Positions 27,961 through 46,825 of a DNA stretch of 64,000 nt are shown piece by piece. The notes below the pieces were generated by a model. The model was not told where the DNA came from, did not search any database, and saw nothing but the letters and a program-made list of their open reading frames with translations. This DNA is from Mycobacterium sp. ACS4054. GTDB taxonomy: Bacteria; Actinomycetota; Actinomycetes; Mycobacteriales; Mycobacteriaceae. The DNA lies in assembly GCF_001667275.1 (NCBI RefSeq), contig NZ_LZHV01000041.1, positions 420,583 to 484,582 of the forward strand, read 5' to 3'. The number at the start of each line of letters is the position of its first letter. Positions within the stretch are counted from its first letter, which is position 1. The translations under genes and the position numbers were made by a program.

Positions 27961-28075
27961 GTTCGGCGGTGTCCTACTTTTCCACCCGTATGGGCAGTAT
28001 CATCGGCGCTGACAGGCTTAGCTTCCGGGTTCGGAATGGGACCGGGCGTTTCCCTGTCGCTGTGGCCGCCGTAAC
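27961..28075 (-). rRNA. rrf: 5S ribosomal RNA
   Basis: The minus strand reads as an actinobacterial 5S rRNA, opening GTTACGGCGGCC, with CCCATTCCGAACCCGGAAG in the middle and closing GGACACCGCCGAAC; the ends pair over about 9 bases. It is about 115 nt long, the ends are estimated by pairing, and it lies about 85 bases after the 23S gene. Confidence 0.93.
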
Positions 28076-28160
28076 TCTATTTAAATTTGTTTCGGTGGGG
28101 GGTGTGGCATTCAAGCGTCCGCGACAAATGTCGGCGGAACTGGAAAGTGGTTGCGATTGT

Positions 28161-33079
<4,919 letters not shown>

Positions 33080-33275
33080 TCTCCTCGCAGAACGAGGTGA
33101 ATTCAAATCAGAGATACCTGACAAGACGCCATTTAACTGGCATCAAAAATTGCCATACCCACACACGGGGAGTGCTAGGTATGGCCAAAAAAACAACAAC
33201 AAATAAAAAGACCAAACACACTATTGAGTTCTCAAACAACACTTGTTTCGCCCGTTTTGGGGCAACCCTGCCAGC
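33080..33275 (-). other. rRNA operon leader with hairpin
   Basis: The untranslated leader between the downstream promoter and the 16S gene. It carries a perfect 8-bp stem, GCCATACC (33185-33178) with GGTATGGC (33159-33152), a T-rich run, and TTGTTTGAGAACTCAA near 33240, the boxA-like antitermination element of actinobacterial rRNA leaders. Minus-strand transcripts should be cut by RNase III in the flanking stems. No protein gene is credible here. Confidence 0.75.
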
Positions 33276-33302
33276 TTAATACAGGTCCGGCAGAGGAGTC
33301 AA
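33276..33302 (-). promoter_or_regulatory. rRNA promoter PCL1-type
   Basis: Minus strand: -35 TTGACT (33302-33297), 15-base spacer, -10 TATTAA (33281-33276), followed by GCTGGCAGGG. Placement nearer the 16S gene and the -10 match my memory of the M. tuberculosis PCL1 promoter. Confidence 0.8.
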
Positions 33303-33351
33303 CTCCCAGTTTTGGTCTTCTGCAGACCGTCTCGGGAGCAGCCGTGCCAGG

Positions 33352-33378
33352 CTAGTACCAATCCAGCGAGGGAGTCAA
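33352..33378 (-). promoter_or_regulatory. rRNA promoter P1-type
   Basis: Minus strand: -35 TTGACT (33378-33373), 15-base spacer, -10 TACTAG (33357-33352), then CCTGGCACGG. It is a second copy of the same promoter design 76 bases upstream of the other, the arrangement of the single rRNA operon of slow growers. It starts only about 60 bases from the murA stop. Confidence 0.75.
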
Positions 33379-33436
33379 GGGCCCGGGTTGTCGGCCGCCT
33401 GGTGTGGCGACCGCCCCTGTGGGGCACTGACTTTGG

Positions 33437-34690
33437 CTACTCTACCCGCTCGATCTCCGCTCCCAAAATCGACAGGTTCTCCACGAACAACGGGTAGCCG
33501 CGATCGATGTGGAAGACGTCGTGAACCTCGGTGTCACCGTCGGCCACCAGGCCCGCCAACACCAGGCCGGCGCCGGCCCGAATGTCGGAACACCACACGG
33601 GTGCGCTCGACAATTGCGGCAGGCCGCGGACGACCGCGTGGTGGCCGTCGGTGCGGGCGTCGGCGCCCAACCGGATCATCTCTTCGACAAAGCGAAAGCG
33701 CGCCTCGAACACGTTCTCCGTGATCATCGATGTGCCGTCGGCGATGGACGCCAGCGCGATGGCCATCGGCTGCAAATCCGTGGGGAATCCGGGAAACGGC
33801 AGCGTGGCGACGTTGACCGCCTTCGGGCGCTCGTACTGGGTGATCCGAAAGCTGTTGTCCGTCTGGGTGACGGTGGCGCCGGCGTCGTGCAGCTTGTGCA
33901 GGACCACCTGCAGGTGGGCGGGGTCGACGCCGGTGACCGAGATGTCACCCCGCGTCATCGCGGCGGCGATGCCCCAGGTGGCGGCGACGATGCGGTCCCC
34001 GATCACCCGGTGCTCGGTCGGGTGTAGCCGCGGGACGCCGGTGATGGTCATGGTCGGCGATCCGGCGCCTTCGACCCGCGCACCCATCTGGTTCAGCATG
34101 GTGCACAGGTCGACGACATCGGGTTCGCGCGCCGCGTTGTGGATGGTGGTGACACCCTCGGCCAGCACGGCGGCCATCAGGATGTTCTCGGTGGCGCCCA
34201 CCGACGGAAATTCCAGTTGGATCTCGGCGCCGCGCAACGTGTCGGCCTGGGCGACGACGCAGCCGTGCTCGATGTTGCATTGCGCGCCGAGCTGGCGCAG
34301 GCCCGCCTGATGCATGTCCAGCGGGCGCGACCCGATCGCGTCACCGCCCGGCAGCGCGACCCTGGCGCGCTTGCACCGGCCGACCAGCGGCCCGAGCACG
34401 CACACCGAAGCCCGGAACTGCCGGACCGCCGCGAAGTCGGCGTCGTACTTCGGTTCGTCCGGCGAGGTGATGCGGGCGACGTCGCCGTCGAGCTCGACGG
34501 TGGCGCCCAGCCCGCGCAGCACTTCCGCCATCAACGGCACGTCGAGGATGTCGGGGCAGTTGGTGATGGTGCTGGTGCCTTCGGCCAGCAGCGCCGCGGC
34601 CATCAGCTTGAGCACGCTGTTCTTGGCGCCCCCCACCGCGACTTCGCCGGACAACCGGTTGCCGCCGGTCACCACGAATCGCTCAGCCAC
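33437..34690 (-). CDS. murA: UDP-N-acetylglucosamine 1-carboxyvinyltransferase MurA
   Basis: A 417-residue enzyme that adds enolpyruvate to UDP-GlcNAc, the first committed step of peptidoglycan synthesis. The Lys23-Asn24 pair (GGAKNSV) and the other family blocks are present. The active-site loop reads LPGGDAIG, so Asp117 replaces the usual cysteine. This is the mycobacterial state that gives intrinsic fosfomycin resistance. The start is a GTG at 34690. The gene directly precedes the rRNA promoters and is divergent from the cobalamin adenosyltransferase. Confidence 0.97.
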   Translation of the reverse strand: MAERFVVTGGNRLSGEVAVGGAKNSVLKLMAAALLAEGTSTITNCPDILDVPLMAEVLRGLGATVELDGDVARITSPDEPKYDADFAAVRQFRASVCVLGPLVGRCKRARVALPGGDAIGSRPLDMHQAGLRQLGAQCNIEHGCVVAQADTLRGAEIQLEFPSVGATENILMAAVLAEGVTTIHNAAREPDVVDLCTMLNQMGARVEGAGSPTMTITGVPRLHPTEHRVIGDRIVAATWGIAAAMTRGDISVTGVDPAHLQVVLHKLHDAGATVTQTDNSFRITQYERPKAVNVATLPFPGFPTDLQPMAIALASIADGTSMITENVFEARFRFVEEMIRLGADARTDGHHAVVRGLPQLSSAPVWCSDIRAGAGLVLAGLVADGDTEVHDVFHIDRGYPLFVENLSILGAEIERVE

Positions 34691-34785
34691 CCGCGTCAGT
34701 CTAGTGAAGCGGTTTCGGGTTGTCAGTCAAGCAGTCAGCCGAGCCAAGGCGCCGGCTCGTCGCGGGCCGCAGTACCGTTCTGCTC

Positions 34786-35370
34786 ATGGCGATACACCTG
34801 ACCCGCATCTATACCCGGACCGGTGACGACGGCACGACGGGATTGAGCGACTTCTCGCGGGTCTCCAAGAACGATCCGCGCCTGGTCGCCTACGCGGATT
34901 GTGACGAGGCGAACTCGGCGATCGGCGTGGCGGTCGCCCTGGGTCAGCCCGACGAGGAAATCGCCGGCGTGCTGCGTCAGATCCAGAACGACCTGTTCGA
35001 CGCCGGTGCTGACCTGTCCACCCCGGTGGTGGAAAACCCCGAGCATCCCCCGCTGCGGGTCACCCAGCCCTACATCGACCGGCTCGAGGGTTGGTGTGAC
35101 AAATATAACGAGAACCTGCCGGCGCTGAATTCCTTTGTGCTGCCGGGTGGTTCGCCGTTGTCGGCGCTGCTGCACGTTGCCCGCACGGTCGCGCGTCGAG
35201 CGGAACGGTCGGCGTGGGCGGCCATCGACGCGGCGCCCCAGCAGGTCAACGTCCTGCCGGCAAAATACTTGAACCGCCTGTCGGACCTGCTTTTCATCCT
35301 GGCGCGCGCGGCCAATCCCGAGGGCGACGTGCTCTGGAAACCGGGCGGCGGGGCGCCAGGCGCGAGTTGA
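34786..35370 (+). CDS. PduO-type cob(I)alamin adenosyltransferase
   Basis: A 194-residue trimeric enzyme that transfers the adenosyl group of ATP to cob(I)alamin, giving the coenzyme B12 used by methylmalonyl-CoA mutase. The N-terminal ATP site IYTRTGDDGTTGLSD and the later VLPGGSPLSALLHVARTVARRAER and LNRLSDLLFILAR blocks are the family signature. It starts at ATG 34786 (MAIHLTRIYTRTG). It is convergent with the DUF2550 gene, 15 bases away. M. tuberculosis has an IS1557 copy at this junction, which is absent here. Confidence 0.95.
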   Translation: MAIHLTRIYTRTGDDGTTGLSDFSRVSKNDPRLVAYADCDEANSAIGVAVALGQPDEEIAGVLRQIQNDLFDAGADLSTPVVENPEHPPLRVTQPYIDRLEGWCDKYNENLPALNSFVLPGGSPLSALLHVARTVARRAERSAWAAIDAAPQQVNVLPAKYLNRLSDLLFILARAANPEGDVLWKPGGGAPGAS

Positions 35371-35385
35371 CTTGCGGCGCAAGAC

Positions 35386-35829
35386 CTAAACGCTGCGACG
35401 ACGCGCGCGCGGCGAGGGACGGGACTCCAGCCAGGACAGGAACGCCGTCAATGCGCCCTTGTCCAGGGCGATCTCGTAGCCGGTCCTGCGGTCCTGCGTC
35501 GTGTCGCGCAGCTCCACCACCACGATCTCGTCGGTCATGATGTCGAATTCGTCGCCGCGCGGCGCACGCCGGGCCACGATCTCCACCCCCCTGCGGCTGA
35601 GCCGACGGTCCGGCCACAGCCGCAGGCTGGAGAGCCGGTAAAACGCGGCCTCACCGCCGCGGTAACGGATCACGCCGTGCCGCCAGCCGTGGCCGCCGAC
35701 CGCGGGGATGTCTCGCATGATCCCCGCGGTGCCGCCCTGGCGCAGCTTCCAGAGTCGATAGCTGAGCGCGACGACCGCGCCCGCTAGGACGACGACGAGC
35801 ACGACCATGCCGATCATGGGCGCGCTCAT
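35386..35829 (-). CDS. DUF2550 membrane protein (Rv1312-like)
   Basis: A 147-residue actinobacterial protein with one N-terminal membrane helix (about 7-25) and a soluble domain (about 30-140) of mixed beta structure (HGVIRYRGGEAAFYRLSSLRL). It is the last gene of the ATP synthase run, 18 bases after atpC, and the link is conserved across mycobacteria. Its role is unknown; accessory action on ATP synthase assembly or the membrane is only a guess. Confidence 0.88.
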   Translation of the reverse strand: MSAPMIGMVVLVVVLAGAVVALSYRLWKLRQGGTAGIMRDIPAVGGHGWRHGVIRYRGGEAAFYRLSSLRLWPDRRLSRRGVEIVARRAPRGDEFDIMTDEIVVVELRDTTQDRRTGYEIALDKGALTAFLSWLESRPSPRARRRSV

Positions 35830-35847
35830 GGCCTTCTCCGAGGCCGG

Positions 35848-36213
35848 CTAGTCGATCGCGCCGACGGCGCGCAATCTGCCGCGTCCGCGCGCCGCGATGC
35901 GGGGATCGTCGGACTCCGAATCCTCCCTGGCGGCGCTTTCGTCGATCTCGGACTCGAACGCGGCCGACTCCGCCAGGACGGTCACCGTCTCCTCGGTGAC
36001 CGAGAGGAACCCGCCTTCGATGGCGACCCGCAGGTCGTCTTCGCCTTCGCGTTCGACGCGCACCATCGCGTCGTCGACCAGCTGGGCGACCACCGGGATG
36101 TGCCGGGGCAGGATGCCGATCTCGCCGACGGTGGTGCGGGTGAACAAAAACGTTGCTTCACCCGACCAGATCTTCCGGTCGACGGCGACTATCTCGACGT
36201 TCAATTCGGCCAT
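35848..36213 (-). CDS. atpC: ATP synthase epsilon subunit
   Basis: A 121-residue rotor subunit that couples the central stalk to the c-ring and restrains ATP hydrolysis. The beta-sandwich domain shows [31 protein letters not shown] and [18 protein letters not shown]. The short, acidic C-terminal helical part is typical of mycobacteria and differs from the long helical hairpin of E. coli. Confidence 0.97.
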   Translation of the reverse strand: MAELNVEIVAVDRKIWSGEATFLFTRTTVGEIGILPRHIPVVAQLVDDAMVRVEREGEDDLRVAIEGGFLSVTEETVTVLAESAAFESEIDESAAREDSESDDPRIAARGRGRLRAVGAID

Positions 36214-36248
36214 GCCACAGAGCCTTTCAGAGCCTCAGCGCTCAGTCC

Positions 36249-40336
<4,088 letters not shown>

Positions 40337-40395
40337 GGCTTTTCGTCTTCCTACTTGATCTTGGTATCGCGTGTGGTTATCGGGCGTGATTGGTG

Positions 40396-41736
40396 TCAGT
40401 CGGGCAATTGGGCCTGGGCAGCGGCGAGGCGCGAAGCGAGTGTCCCGTCAATCACTTCGTCCGCCACGGAGATGAGCAGGCCACCCAGTAGCTCCTCGGA
40501 GGTATGCAGCTGCACCGTCACCGGATGACCGTAGATCCGGCCGAGCACGTCGGTGAGGCGAGAGCGCTGGGCATCGCTGAGTTCGGCCGCCGCGCTGACC
40601 TGCGCGACGATCTCACCGCGGCGTGCCACCGCGACCTTCGCCAGGAATTCGATGGCTTCCTCGGCCGACTCACCCCGGAGCAGTTGGACCGTCTGCGTCA
40701 ACAGCGACACGACGATCGGGTCGACCCTGCCGCTGGAGCTGTCAAGCACCTTGCGCAGCAGGTTGATCCGGCCTTCCACCGGCACGCCGTAGTCGCTCAA
40801 CAGGATCGAGAGTCGCGGCTGCGCGTCCAGGATGCGGGCGAACCGGAACAGCTGGTCCTCGACGTCGTCGACCTTGTCGTCGCGTTCGGCGACTTCGAGC
40901 AACGCCTGCCGCGAGATGTGCTCGATCGCGTCGCCCAAATCGGAGTTGGCGGACCAACGTTCCGACACGGCCAGCCGCAGGACGTCGAGCGTGGCGTCGG
41001 AGACCTTGCCCGACACCAGCCGCTCGATCAGACGGACGCGGGGCGTCGCGTCCTCGGCCGGCACCGTCAAGTACCGGGTGACGACGATCTCCCGGTCCAG
41101 CATCTCGGCGACCGAAACGAGCTCGGCCGACAGGTTGGAAAGGGCTTTGTTGTCAAGGTCTTTGGCGATGTCGGCGAACCGCTCGGACAGGCCGGCCACC
41201 GCCGCCCGACTGGCGGAGCGCATCTTCGACAACAGTGGGTACTGGACCTCGGCGGGCGCCGGGGCCATCGCTTCGAGGTCGTCCAGGAACCGATCGACGG
41301 TGCCGGACTGCTGCTCGGGGTCGGCTACGAAATTCCGCACCAACTCACCCGCCTGACGCACCGCCTCGTGACCGAGTTCCAGGCGGAGCTGGCGGCTCAG
41401 CTGGGTGCGCAGCAGCTCGACCTGGCGGCCGCCCTGCACGGTGATGCGTTCGGATTCCGACTCGGCCTGGGCGCGGAACTGCTCGGCGATGCGCCCCGCG
41501 TCGGTCTTGGCCTCTTCCACGAGCTGCTCGGCCTCGGTCTTGGCGGATTCCACGGCGTTGCTGTGAGCCGTTTCCGACTCCTTCAACCGATCCGCCGCTG
41601 CCGCAGAGTCTTTCAGCTGCTGGCGCACGGCCTCTTGACGAGCGGCCATCAGACGACGCACCGGCGGCACGGCGTACCGCCAGACCAGCAGCACGATGGC
41701 CGCGAATCCGATCAACTGACCGATGAAAGTCGACAT
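40396..41736 (-). CDS. atpH: ATP synthase fused b-delta subunit
   Basis: A 446-residue fusion peculiar to mycobacteria and relatives. It has an N-terminal membrane helix (about 5-22), a long b-type stalk helix (about 25-160), a linker, and a C-terminal delta domain (about 265-440) with the [23 protein letters not shown] region. It forms the peripheral stalk with the separate b subunit. It lies six bases downstream of atpF. Confidence 0.97.
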   Translation of the reverse strand: MSTFIGQLIGFAAIVLLVWRYAVPPVRRLMAARQEAVRQQLKDSAAAADRLKESETAHSNAVESAKTEAEQLVEEAKTDAGRIAEQFRAQAESESERITVQGGRQVELLRTQLSRQLRLELGHEAVRQAGELVRNFVADPEQQSGTVDRFLDDLEAMAPAPAEVQYPLLSKMRSASRAAVAGLSERFADIAKDLDNKALSNLSAELVSVAEMLDREIVVTRYLTVPAEDATPRVRLIERLVSGKVSDATLDVLRLAVSERWSANSDLGDAIEHISRQALLEVAERDDKVDDVEDQLFRFARILDAQPRLSILLSDYGVPVEGRINLLRKVLDSSSGRVDPIVVSLLTQTVQLLRGESAEEAIEFLAKVAVARRGEIVAQVSAAAELSDAQRSRLTDVLGRIYGHPVTVQLHTSEELLGGLLISVADEVIDGTLASRLAAAQAQLPD

Positions 41737-41742
41737 ACGCGA

Positions 41743-42267
41743 TTACCGTCCAGACTTCCCGGTCGCCGACGTGGCGGCGGCCACCTCGACGCCGAGGATC
41801 CGGCTGGCCAGCGTCGCCGCCATGCCCGCCACATTGGCGCGCAGATCCAGCTCCACGGCGTCCCGCTCCCGCTTCAACTGCTCGGATGACATTTGCAACG
41901 TCGACATCACCTGCTGCTCGGCCCGGGCGCGCGCGTCTTCGACCACCTTGCGCCCCTCGGCGCGGGCGTTGTCGCGCAACGACGACGCCTGAACCCGGCC
42001 CTCCGTCAGGGCCTCCTCATAGTCGGCCTTGGCGGCGTCGAACTGCTCGGTCGCCTTCTTGTTGTCGGCGGCCGTCTTGGCAACCATGTTGTCGCGTTCC
42101 CGCAACACCCGCATGACCGGCGGCACCACGAACGTACCGATGACGGCCAGCACGATCAGGAAGATGGCCAGCACGAAGAAGAAGGTGCCGTTGGGGACGA
42201 GGAAGTTGTTGCCTCCCTCGGCCACCACCTGGCTGGATGCCAAAATGCTCAGACTCGCGTCACGCAT
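41743..42267 (-). CDS. atpF: ATP synthase b subunit
   Basis: A 174-residue stalk subunit. One membrane helix (about 26-48, [20 protein letters not shown]) is followed by a long charged helix rich in alanine, glutamate and arginine, which pairs with the b part of atpH. The N-terminus is variable; the ATG at 42267 gives a length close to the 171 residues of M. tuberculosis. Confidence 0.95.
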   Translation of the reverse strand: MRDASLSILASSQVVAEGGNNFLVPNGTFFFVLAIFLIVLAVIGTFVVPPVMRVLRERDNMVAKTAADNKKATEQFDAAKADYEEALTEGRVQASSLRDNARAEGRKVVEDARARAEQQVMSTLQMSSEQLKRERDAVELDLRANVAGMAATLASRILGVEVAAATSATGKSGR

Positions 42268-42276
42268 TGCAGCGAA

Positions 42277-42561
<285 letters not shown>

Positions 42562-42607
42562 CTACCAGGCCTCTGTAATGGTGTGTGGGACAAGACGATT
42601 GGTGACC

Positions 42608-43363
42608 TCAGTCATGGTGTTCCTCGATCTCCATGGCCTGGCTGAAGTACAGGATGGTCAAGATCGAGAAGATGAAGGCCTGGATTGCCCCGACGAACAG
42701 GTCGAAGGCCTTCCAGATGGCGTTGGGCGCCCACATGATGTACGGCGGGAAGAGCGCGATCAGCGCGACCAGGATGCCGCCGGCGAAGATGTTGCCGAAA
42801 AGTCGGAGCGACAACGAGATCGGCTTGGCGAGCTCTTCGACGAGGTTGATCGGCGCCAGGAACGCGACGTGACCCTTGAGCACGGCGAGGGGGTGGCCGA
42901 CGATGCCGCGGCGCCAGATTCCCGCCACGTGATAGCAGACGAATACGAACAGGGCCAGCGCCAAAACGTAATTGATGTCCGCGGCGGCCGACTTCAGCAG
43001 CTCGGTGGTGTGCCCGGATTTGTCGGTGTATTGCAGCGGCAGCACCGACAGCCAGTTGGAGATCAGGATGAACACGAAAATGGTGACGGCAAGGGGCAAT
43101 ACGAACGGCGCGATCCGCATCCCGACGGCGCTCTCGATCTGGTCGCGCATCTGGACCGTGATGGCCTCCCAGAACAACTGAACGCCGCTGGGGACCCCGG
43201 TGGAGGTGATCTTCGCTCGCAGGAAGAAGGCCAGCGCCAGCACGATCACCGCGGCGATGGCGGTCGACAGGATCGTGTCCGTGTTGACCGTCAGGCCGAG
43301 CCATTTGGCTTCGTTGTGCTCCCCCACTTCGATGGCGGCGGCCAGGAACGTCGTCTCAGTCAT
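42608..43363 (-). CDS. atpB: ATP synthase a subunit
   Basis: A 251-residue membrane subunit that forms the proton half-channels. The essential arginine is in [15 protein letters not shown], and the last helices hold the polar proton path. About five to six hydrophobic segments are visible. It starts at ATG 43363 and overlaps the upstream atpI-like gene by 8 bases. Confidence 0.97.
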   Translation of the reverse strand: MTETTFLAAAIEVGEHNEAKWLGLTVNTDTILSTAIAAVIVLALAFFLRAKITSTGVPSGVQLFWEAITVQMRDQIESAVGMRIAPFVLPLAVTIFVFILISNWLSVLPLQYTDKSGHTTELLKSAAADINYVLALALFVFVCYHVAGIWRRGIVGHPLAVLKGHVAFLAPINLVEELAKPISLSLRLFGNIFAGGILVALIALFPPYIMWAPNAIWKAFDLFVGAIQAFIFSILTILYFSQAMEIEEHHD

Positions 43364-43850
43364 CGGTGCCGCTTCTTCCTTCCGTTCCTTCCGAGCCCGC
43401 GATCACGTCGCCGCCACCCGACGGTTGGGCCTCCACCCAGTCGCCGGCGCGCAGTTTCTTCCACACCGGAAGCGCCGTCGATGCCACCAGCAAGACCTGA
43501 AAGAGGGCCAGTCCGAACACCACGCCCAGGCCGGCCGGCCGGAACACGTAGGCGATGATCAGCCCGACGACCGTGATGATGGCCAGCCGGGTGGCCGAGT
43601 TCAGCGCCATCGTGCTTTTCAGCGGATGCTCTTTCGCGGTGATCGATTCGACCGAACGACGCACCAGAAGGGCGTTGAGCAAACCGAGTAGCAGCCCGAC
43701 GCCGAAGAAGACGCCGACCATCAGGTGACCGGTCAGGGCGGCGGCCACGACGGCGATCGCGGTGACGGCGAGGCTGAGCACGAACAGGCGGACCGGGCGG
43801 AACGCAACAGAGGGAAACACCAACGGCGCGTCCTGCGCTGGTGTCGTCAC
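43356..43850 (-). CDS. AtpI-like membrane protein (Rv1303-like)
   Basis: A 164-residue protein with four hydrophobic segments (about 20-40, 42-62, 84-104 and 108-128) and a polar C-terminus. It is first in the ATP synthase operon, the place of AtpI, which helps to assemble the c-ring in other bacteria; sequence similarity is weak, so the call rests on position and topology. GTG 43850 follows GAGG at 8 bases. The 43851-44068 spacer upstream should hold the operon promoter, but no hexamers stand out. Confidence 0.85.
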   Translation of the reverse strand: MTTPAQDAPLVFPSVAFRPVRLFVLSLAVTAIAVVAAALTGHLMVGVFFGVGLLLGLLNALLVRRSVESITAKEHPLKSTMALNSATRLAIITVVGLIIAYVFRPAGLGVVFGLALFQVLLVASTALPVWKKLRAGDWVEAQPSGGGDVIAGSEGTEGRSGTDD

Positions 43851-44068
43851 TGCAGCACCTCAATCCCAAGTTGTAGAGCGGGAGTCCCCCGACCGACCGA
43901 TCGGTGGCCCGCCGAGCGTATCGCACGTCACAGTCGCTTCACCCAACGGGTATCTCCCGACGCGAGTCCCCAGCCGACCCGACCGGATGTGCGTCCGGTG
44001 GACCGGTTATTTGTGCGGCTTTTTGGGCTTCTACCTGCACCGTACCATACGAGGACCGCCCACTACTA

Positions 44069-45298
44069 CTAGCTGTCGTAGTCCTCGTCGTCGTACTCGC
44101 CGCCCCGCCGCATGAGCGGGATCGCGGTCGCGATCCCGGCGACCACGATGGCGCCCAGCATCACGGCGGCGGTGTCGCGCGGATTGAAGAAGATCGTGCT
44201 GGCCGCGCCGAACGCGACGATGCCGACCCATAGATAGATCAGCAATACCACCCGGCGGTGGGAATGACCGATCTGGAGCAGCCGGTGGTGCAGGTGCATC
44301 TTGTCGGGGCTGAACGCGCTGCGGCCCGCGCGGGTGCGGCGCACGATCGCCAGCAGCAAATCGAGCATCGGCACGAACATGACGGCGACCACCAGCAGGA
44401 ACGGCGACAGCAGGGCGAACACGTCGCGGGCCCCGTAGGCGTTCTGCGAGACGGGGCCGGCCGCGGTGGTGGAAGCCGCGGCCAGCATCAGCCCGATCAG
44501 CATCGAGCCGGAATCGCCCATGAAGATCTTGGCCCGGTGGAAGTTGTGCGGCAGGAAGCCCAGGCAGGCCCCCGCGAGCACCACGGAGATCACTGCGGGC
44601 GGATAGAACAGGGCGTCGCCGCCATGGTCGCGCAGCAGGCCGACCGAGAACATGCAGATGGCCAGCGCGGTGATCAGGCCGAGCCCGGCGGCCAGCCCGT
44701 CGAGCCCGTCGACGAAGTTCATCGCGTTGACGATGGACACCGTGAGCGCGAGCGTGAGCAGGATCGAGGAGGCCTGGTCCAGCACGATGGTGCCGACGCC
44801 GCCGATCGGGATGTAGAGGACGCTCCACGCGACGCCCATGGTGACCAGCACGCTGGCCGCGGTGATCTGGCCGGCGAACTTCGTCAGGGCGTCCAGCCCC
44901 CAGCGGTCGTCGATGAGGCCGATGCCCATGATCACCGCGCCGGCCACCAGCACCGCGGGCATGCCGGTCGAATAGACGAACCCGCGGGTGAGGGCGGGAA
45001 GCTGGGACGCCAGGAAGACGGCCGAGACGACGCCGAGAAACATCGCCAGCCCGCCCATCCGCGGGGTCGGTGTCACGTGGACGTCGCGTTCCCGGGGGTA
45101 GGCGACCGCGCCGAGCCGGGTGGCGAGCACCCGCACCGGTCCGGTCGCGAAGTAGGTGATGATCGCCGCGGTCAGTCCCACCAGCGCCAGCTCGCGCAGC
45201 GGGACGCCGGCGCCGCGATCGGCCAGGGCGAGCAAACCGCTGGCCAGGTTGGCTGGACCGCCGATCGGGTCGCTGGACACGTCGAGACCGTACTGCAC
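44069..45298 (-). CDS. wecA: decaprenyl-phosphate GlcNAc-1-phosphate transferase WecA
   Basis: A 409-residue integral membrane enzyme with about 11 helices that puts GlcNAc-1-phosphate on decaprenyl phosphate and starts the arabinogalactan linker. Catalytic motifs are GLIDDRWGLD, NFVDGLDGLA, FMGDSGSML and the HLHHRLLQIGHSHRR cytoplasmic loop. GTG 45298 was chosen because it gives MQYGLDVSSD, matching the M. tuberculosis Rfe start; the frame stays open to GTG 45313. It lies downstream of sua5. Confidence 0.95.
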   Translation of the reverse strand: MQYGLDVSSDPIGGPANLASGLLALADRGAGVPLRELALVGLTAAIITYFATGPVRVLATRLGAVAYPRERDVHVTPTPRMGGLAMFLGVVSAVFLASQLPALTRGFVYSTGMPAVLVAGAVIMGIGLIDDRWGLDALTKFAGQITAASVLVTMGVAWSVLYIPIGGVGTIVLDQASSILLTLALTVSIVNAMNFVDGLDGLAAGLGLITALAICMFSVGLLRDHGGDALFYPPAVISVVLAGACLGFLPHNFHRAKIFMGDSGSMLIGLMLAAASTTAAGPVSQNAYGARDVFALLSPFLLVVAVMFVPMLDLLLAIVRRTRAGRSAFSPDKMHLHHRLLQIGHSHRRVVLLIYLWVGIVAFGAASTIFFNPRDTAAVMLGAIVVAGIATAIPLMRRGGEYDDEDYDS

Positions 45299-45321
45299 CA
45301 ACCTGGCAACCACCGCTCCGG

Positions 45322-45981
45322 TCAGGGTTGGGCGGTCAGGCTTTCGGCGTCCACGCCGAGAACTTCCGCGATGCGTTCGGCGCTCACCGGGCCGGGCCGC
45401 AGGATGCGCGGGGCGAGGCCGGTCAGGTCGACGATGGTGGAGGCGGCCTGCTGCTCAGCCGTGCCCGCGTCGAGATAGACGTCGACGAGATCGCCGAGTT
45501 GGTCACGGGCCTGCGCGGCGTCCACCGCGGGCGGGCGACCGGAGACGTTCGCGCTCGACACCGCCATGGGCCCCACCTCGCGCAGCAGCTCGATGGCCAC
45601 CGGGTGCAGCGGCATCCGCAGCATCACGGTGCCGCGGGCGTCACCGAGGTCCCACTGCAGCGACGGCGCCTGCGTCACCACCAGGCTCAGCGCGCCCGGC
45701 CAGAAGGCTCGGATCAGGTCGCGGGCCCCGCCCGGCATGGTGTAGACGAGACCCTCGATGGTGTGCCAGGAGCCGACCAGCACGCCGACGGGCATGTCCC
45801 GGCCCCGGCCCTTCGCCGACAGCAGGGCGCCGACCGCGGCGCTGTTGAAGGCGTCGGCCCCGATGCCGTAGACGGTGTCGGTCGGCATGACGACCAACCG
45901 GCCGCCCTTGAGCGCCCCTGCCGCCGAGGCGATTCCGCGCGACCGCTGGTCGGGGTCGGCGCAGTCGAAGACTTCAGTCAA
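45322..45981 (-). CDS. threonylcarbamoyl-AMP synthase (Sua5/YrdC/YciO)
   Basis: A 219-residue enzyme that makes threonylcarbamoyl-AMP for the t6A modification of tRNAs reading ANN codons. The YrdC fold is shown by VMPTDTVYGIGADAF, LLSAKGRGRDMPVGVL and MAVSSANVSGRPPA. It starts with TTG at 45981, in the last 8 bases of prmC, so translation is coupled. The neighbours prmC and prfA make this a translation cluster. Confidence 0.94.
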   Translation of the reverse strand: MTEVFDCADPDQRSRGIASAAGALKGGRLVVMPTDTVYGIGADAFNSAAVGALLSAKGRGRDMPVGVLVGSWHTIEGLVYTMPGGARDLIRAFWPGALSLVVTQAPSLQWDLGDARGTVMLRMPLHPVAIELLREVGPMAVSSANVSGRPPAVDAAQARDQLGDLVDVYLDAGTAEQQAASTIVDLTGLAPRILRPGPVSAERIAEVLGVDAESLTAQP

Positions 45982-46825
45982 AGGCGCCGCCTTGTTTGTA
46001 GGCCGTCACGAATCGCGGCCGGCCGGCCAGGTCTTTGTGCGCCCGGACGTCTTCGAAAAGCGCCGTGCCGGCGACCATTTCGACCGTCCGCGCGGACGTG
46101 GTGTCGTCGTGCTCGACGGCGAAGATGCCACCCGGGCGCAGCCAGCGGCCGGCCAGGCCGACGATGGGGCCGATCACCGCCATCCCGTCGGGACCGCCGA
46201 ATACCGCGTGGCGCGGATCGTGTTGGGCGACTTCGGGTTCCACGGCGGTGGAGTCGGGGACATAGGGCGGGTTCGCCACCACCAGGTCGACACCGCCGTC
46301 CAGTTCGGGCAGCAGGCCGGGCGCGGTGACGTCGGCGTGGACGAGTTCGACCGCGGCGCCCGCCGCGTTGCGCCGAGCGTAGCGCAGGGCCGCCTCGGAG
46401 TCATCGACGCCGATGACGCGGGCGGCCGGGTGGTGATGCGCCAACGCCACCGCCAACGCCCCGGAACCGGTGCACAGGTCGACGATCACGGGCCGCGCGG
46501 GCAGGCACTGTTCGGTGACCCACGCGAACAGCGCTTCGGTTTCCGGGCGCGGGATGAAGACGCCGGGGCCGACGTGCAGCGTCAACGGTCCGAACGCGGC
46601 GGTGCCGGTGAGGTGCTGCAACGGCACCCGTCGGGACCGCGCGGCGACGACGTCGCGGTAACGGTCGAGGAAGTCGTCACCGGGCGACTCGAGCAGGGCC
46701 AGCCGGCCGCGCTCGGTGCCGCTCAGGTGGGCCGCCAGTTCCTCGGCATCCCAACGCGCGGAGTCGATCCCGGCCTCGGCGAGCGTCGCCGCAGCGGAGT
46801 CGATCGCGCGCCGCAGGGGGGTCAT
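45974..46825 (-). CDS. prmC: release factor glutamine methyltransferase PrmC
   Basis: A 283-residue S-adenosylmethionine enzyme that methylates the GGQ glutamine of release factors. An N-terminal helical domain (1-75) is followed by the Rossmann-type domain with [17 protein letters not shown] for cofactor binding and VANPPYVP, the NPPY catalytic motif. The ATG at 46825 overlaps the prfA stop (ATGA), so enzyme and substrate are co-translated. Confidence 0.96.
   Translation of the reverse strand: MTPLRRAIDSAAATLAEAGIDSARWDAEELAAHLSGTERGRLALLESPGDDFLDRYRDVVAARSRRVPLQHLTGTAAFGPLTLHVGPGVFIPRPETEALFAWVTEQCLPARPVIVDLCTGSGALAVALAHHHPAARVIGVDDSEAALRYARRNAAGAAVELVHADVTAPGLLPELDGGVDLVVANPPYVPDSTAVEPEVAQHDPRHAVFGGPDGMAVIGPIVGLAGRWLRPGGIFAVEHDDTTSARTVEMVAGTALFEDVRAHKDLAGRPRFVTAYKQGGAFD

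Noticed and set aside
34691..34785. Possible cobalamin riboswitch before the adenosyltransferase gene
   Set aside because: The spacer is under 100 bases and shows no B12-box or matching stems.
43851..44068. ATP synthase operon promoter
   Set aside because: A promoter is expected, but the best hexamers (TTGGGT with an 18-base spacer to GATACG) are weak, so no feature is reported.
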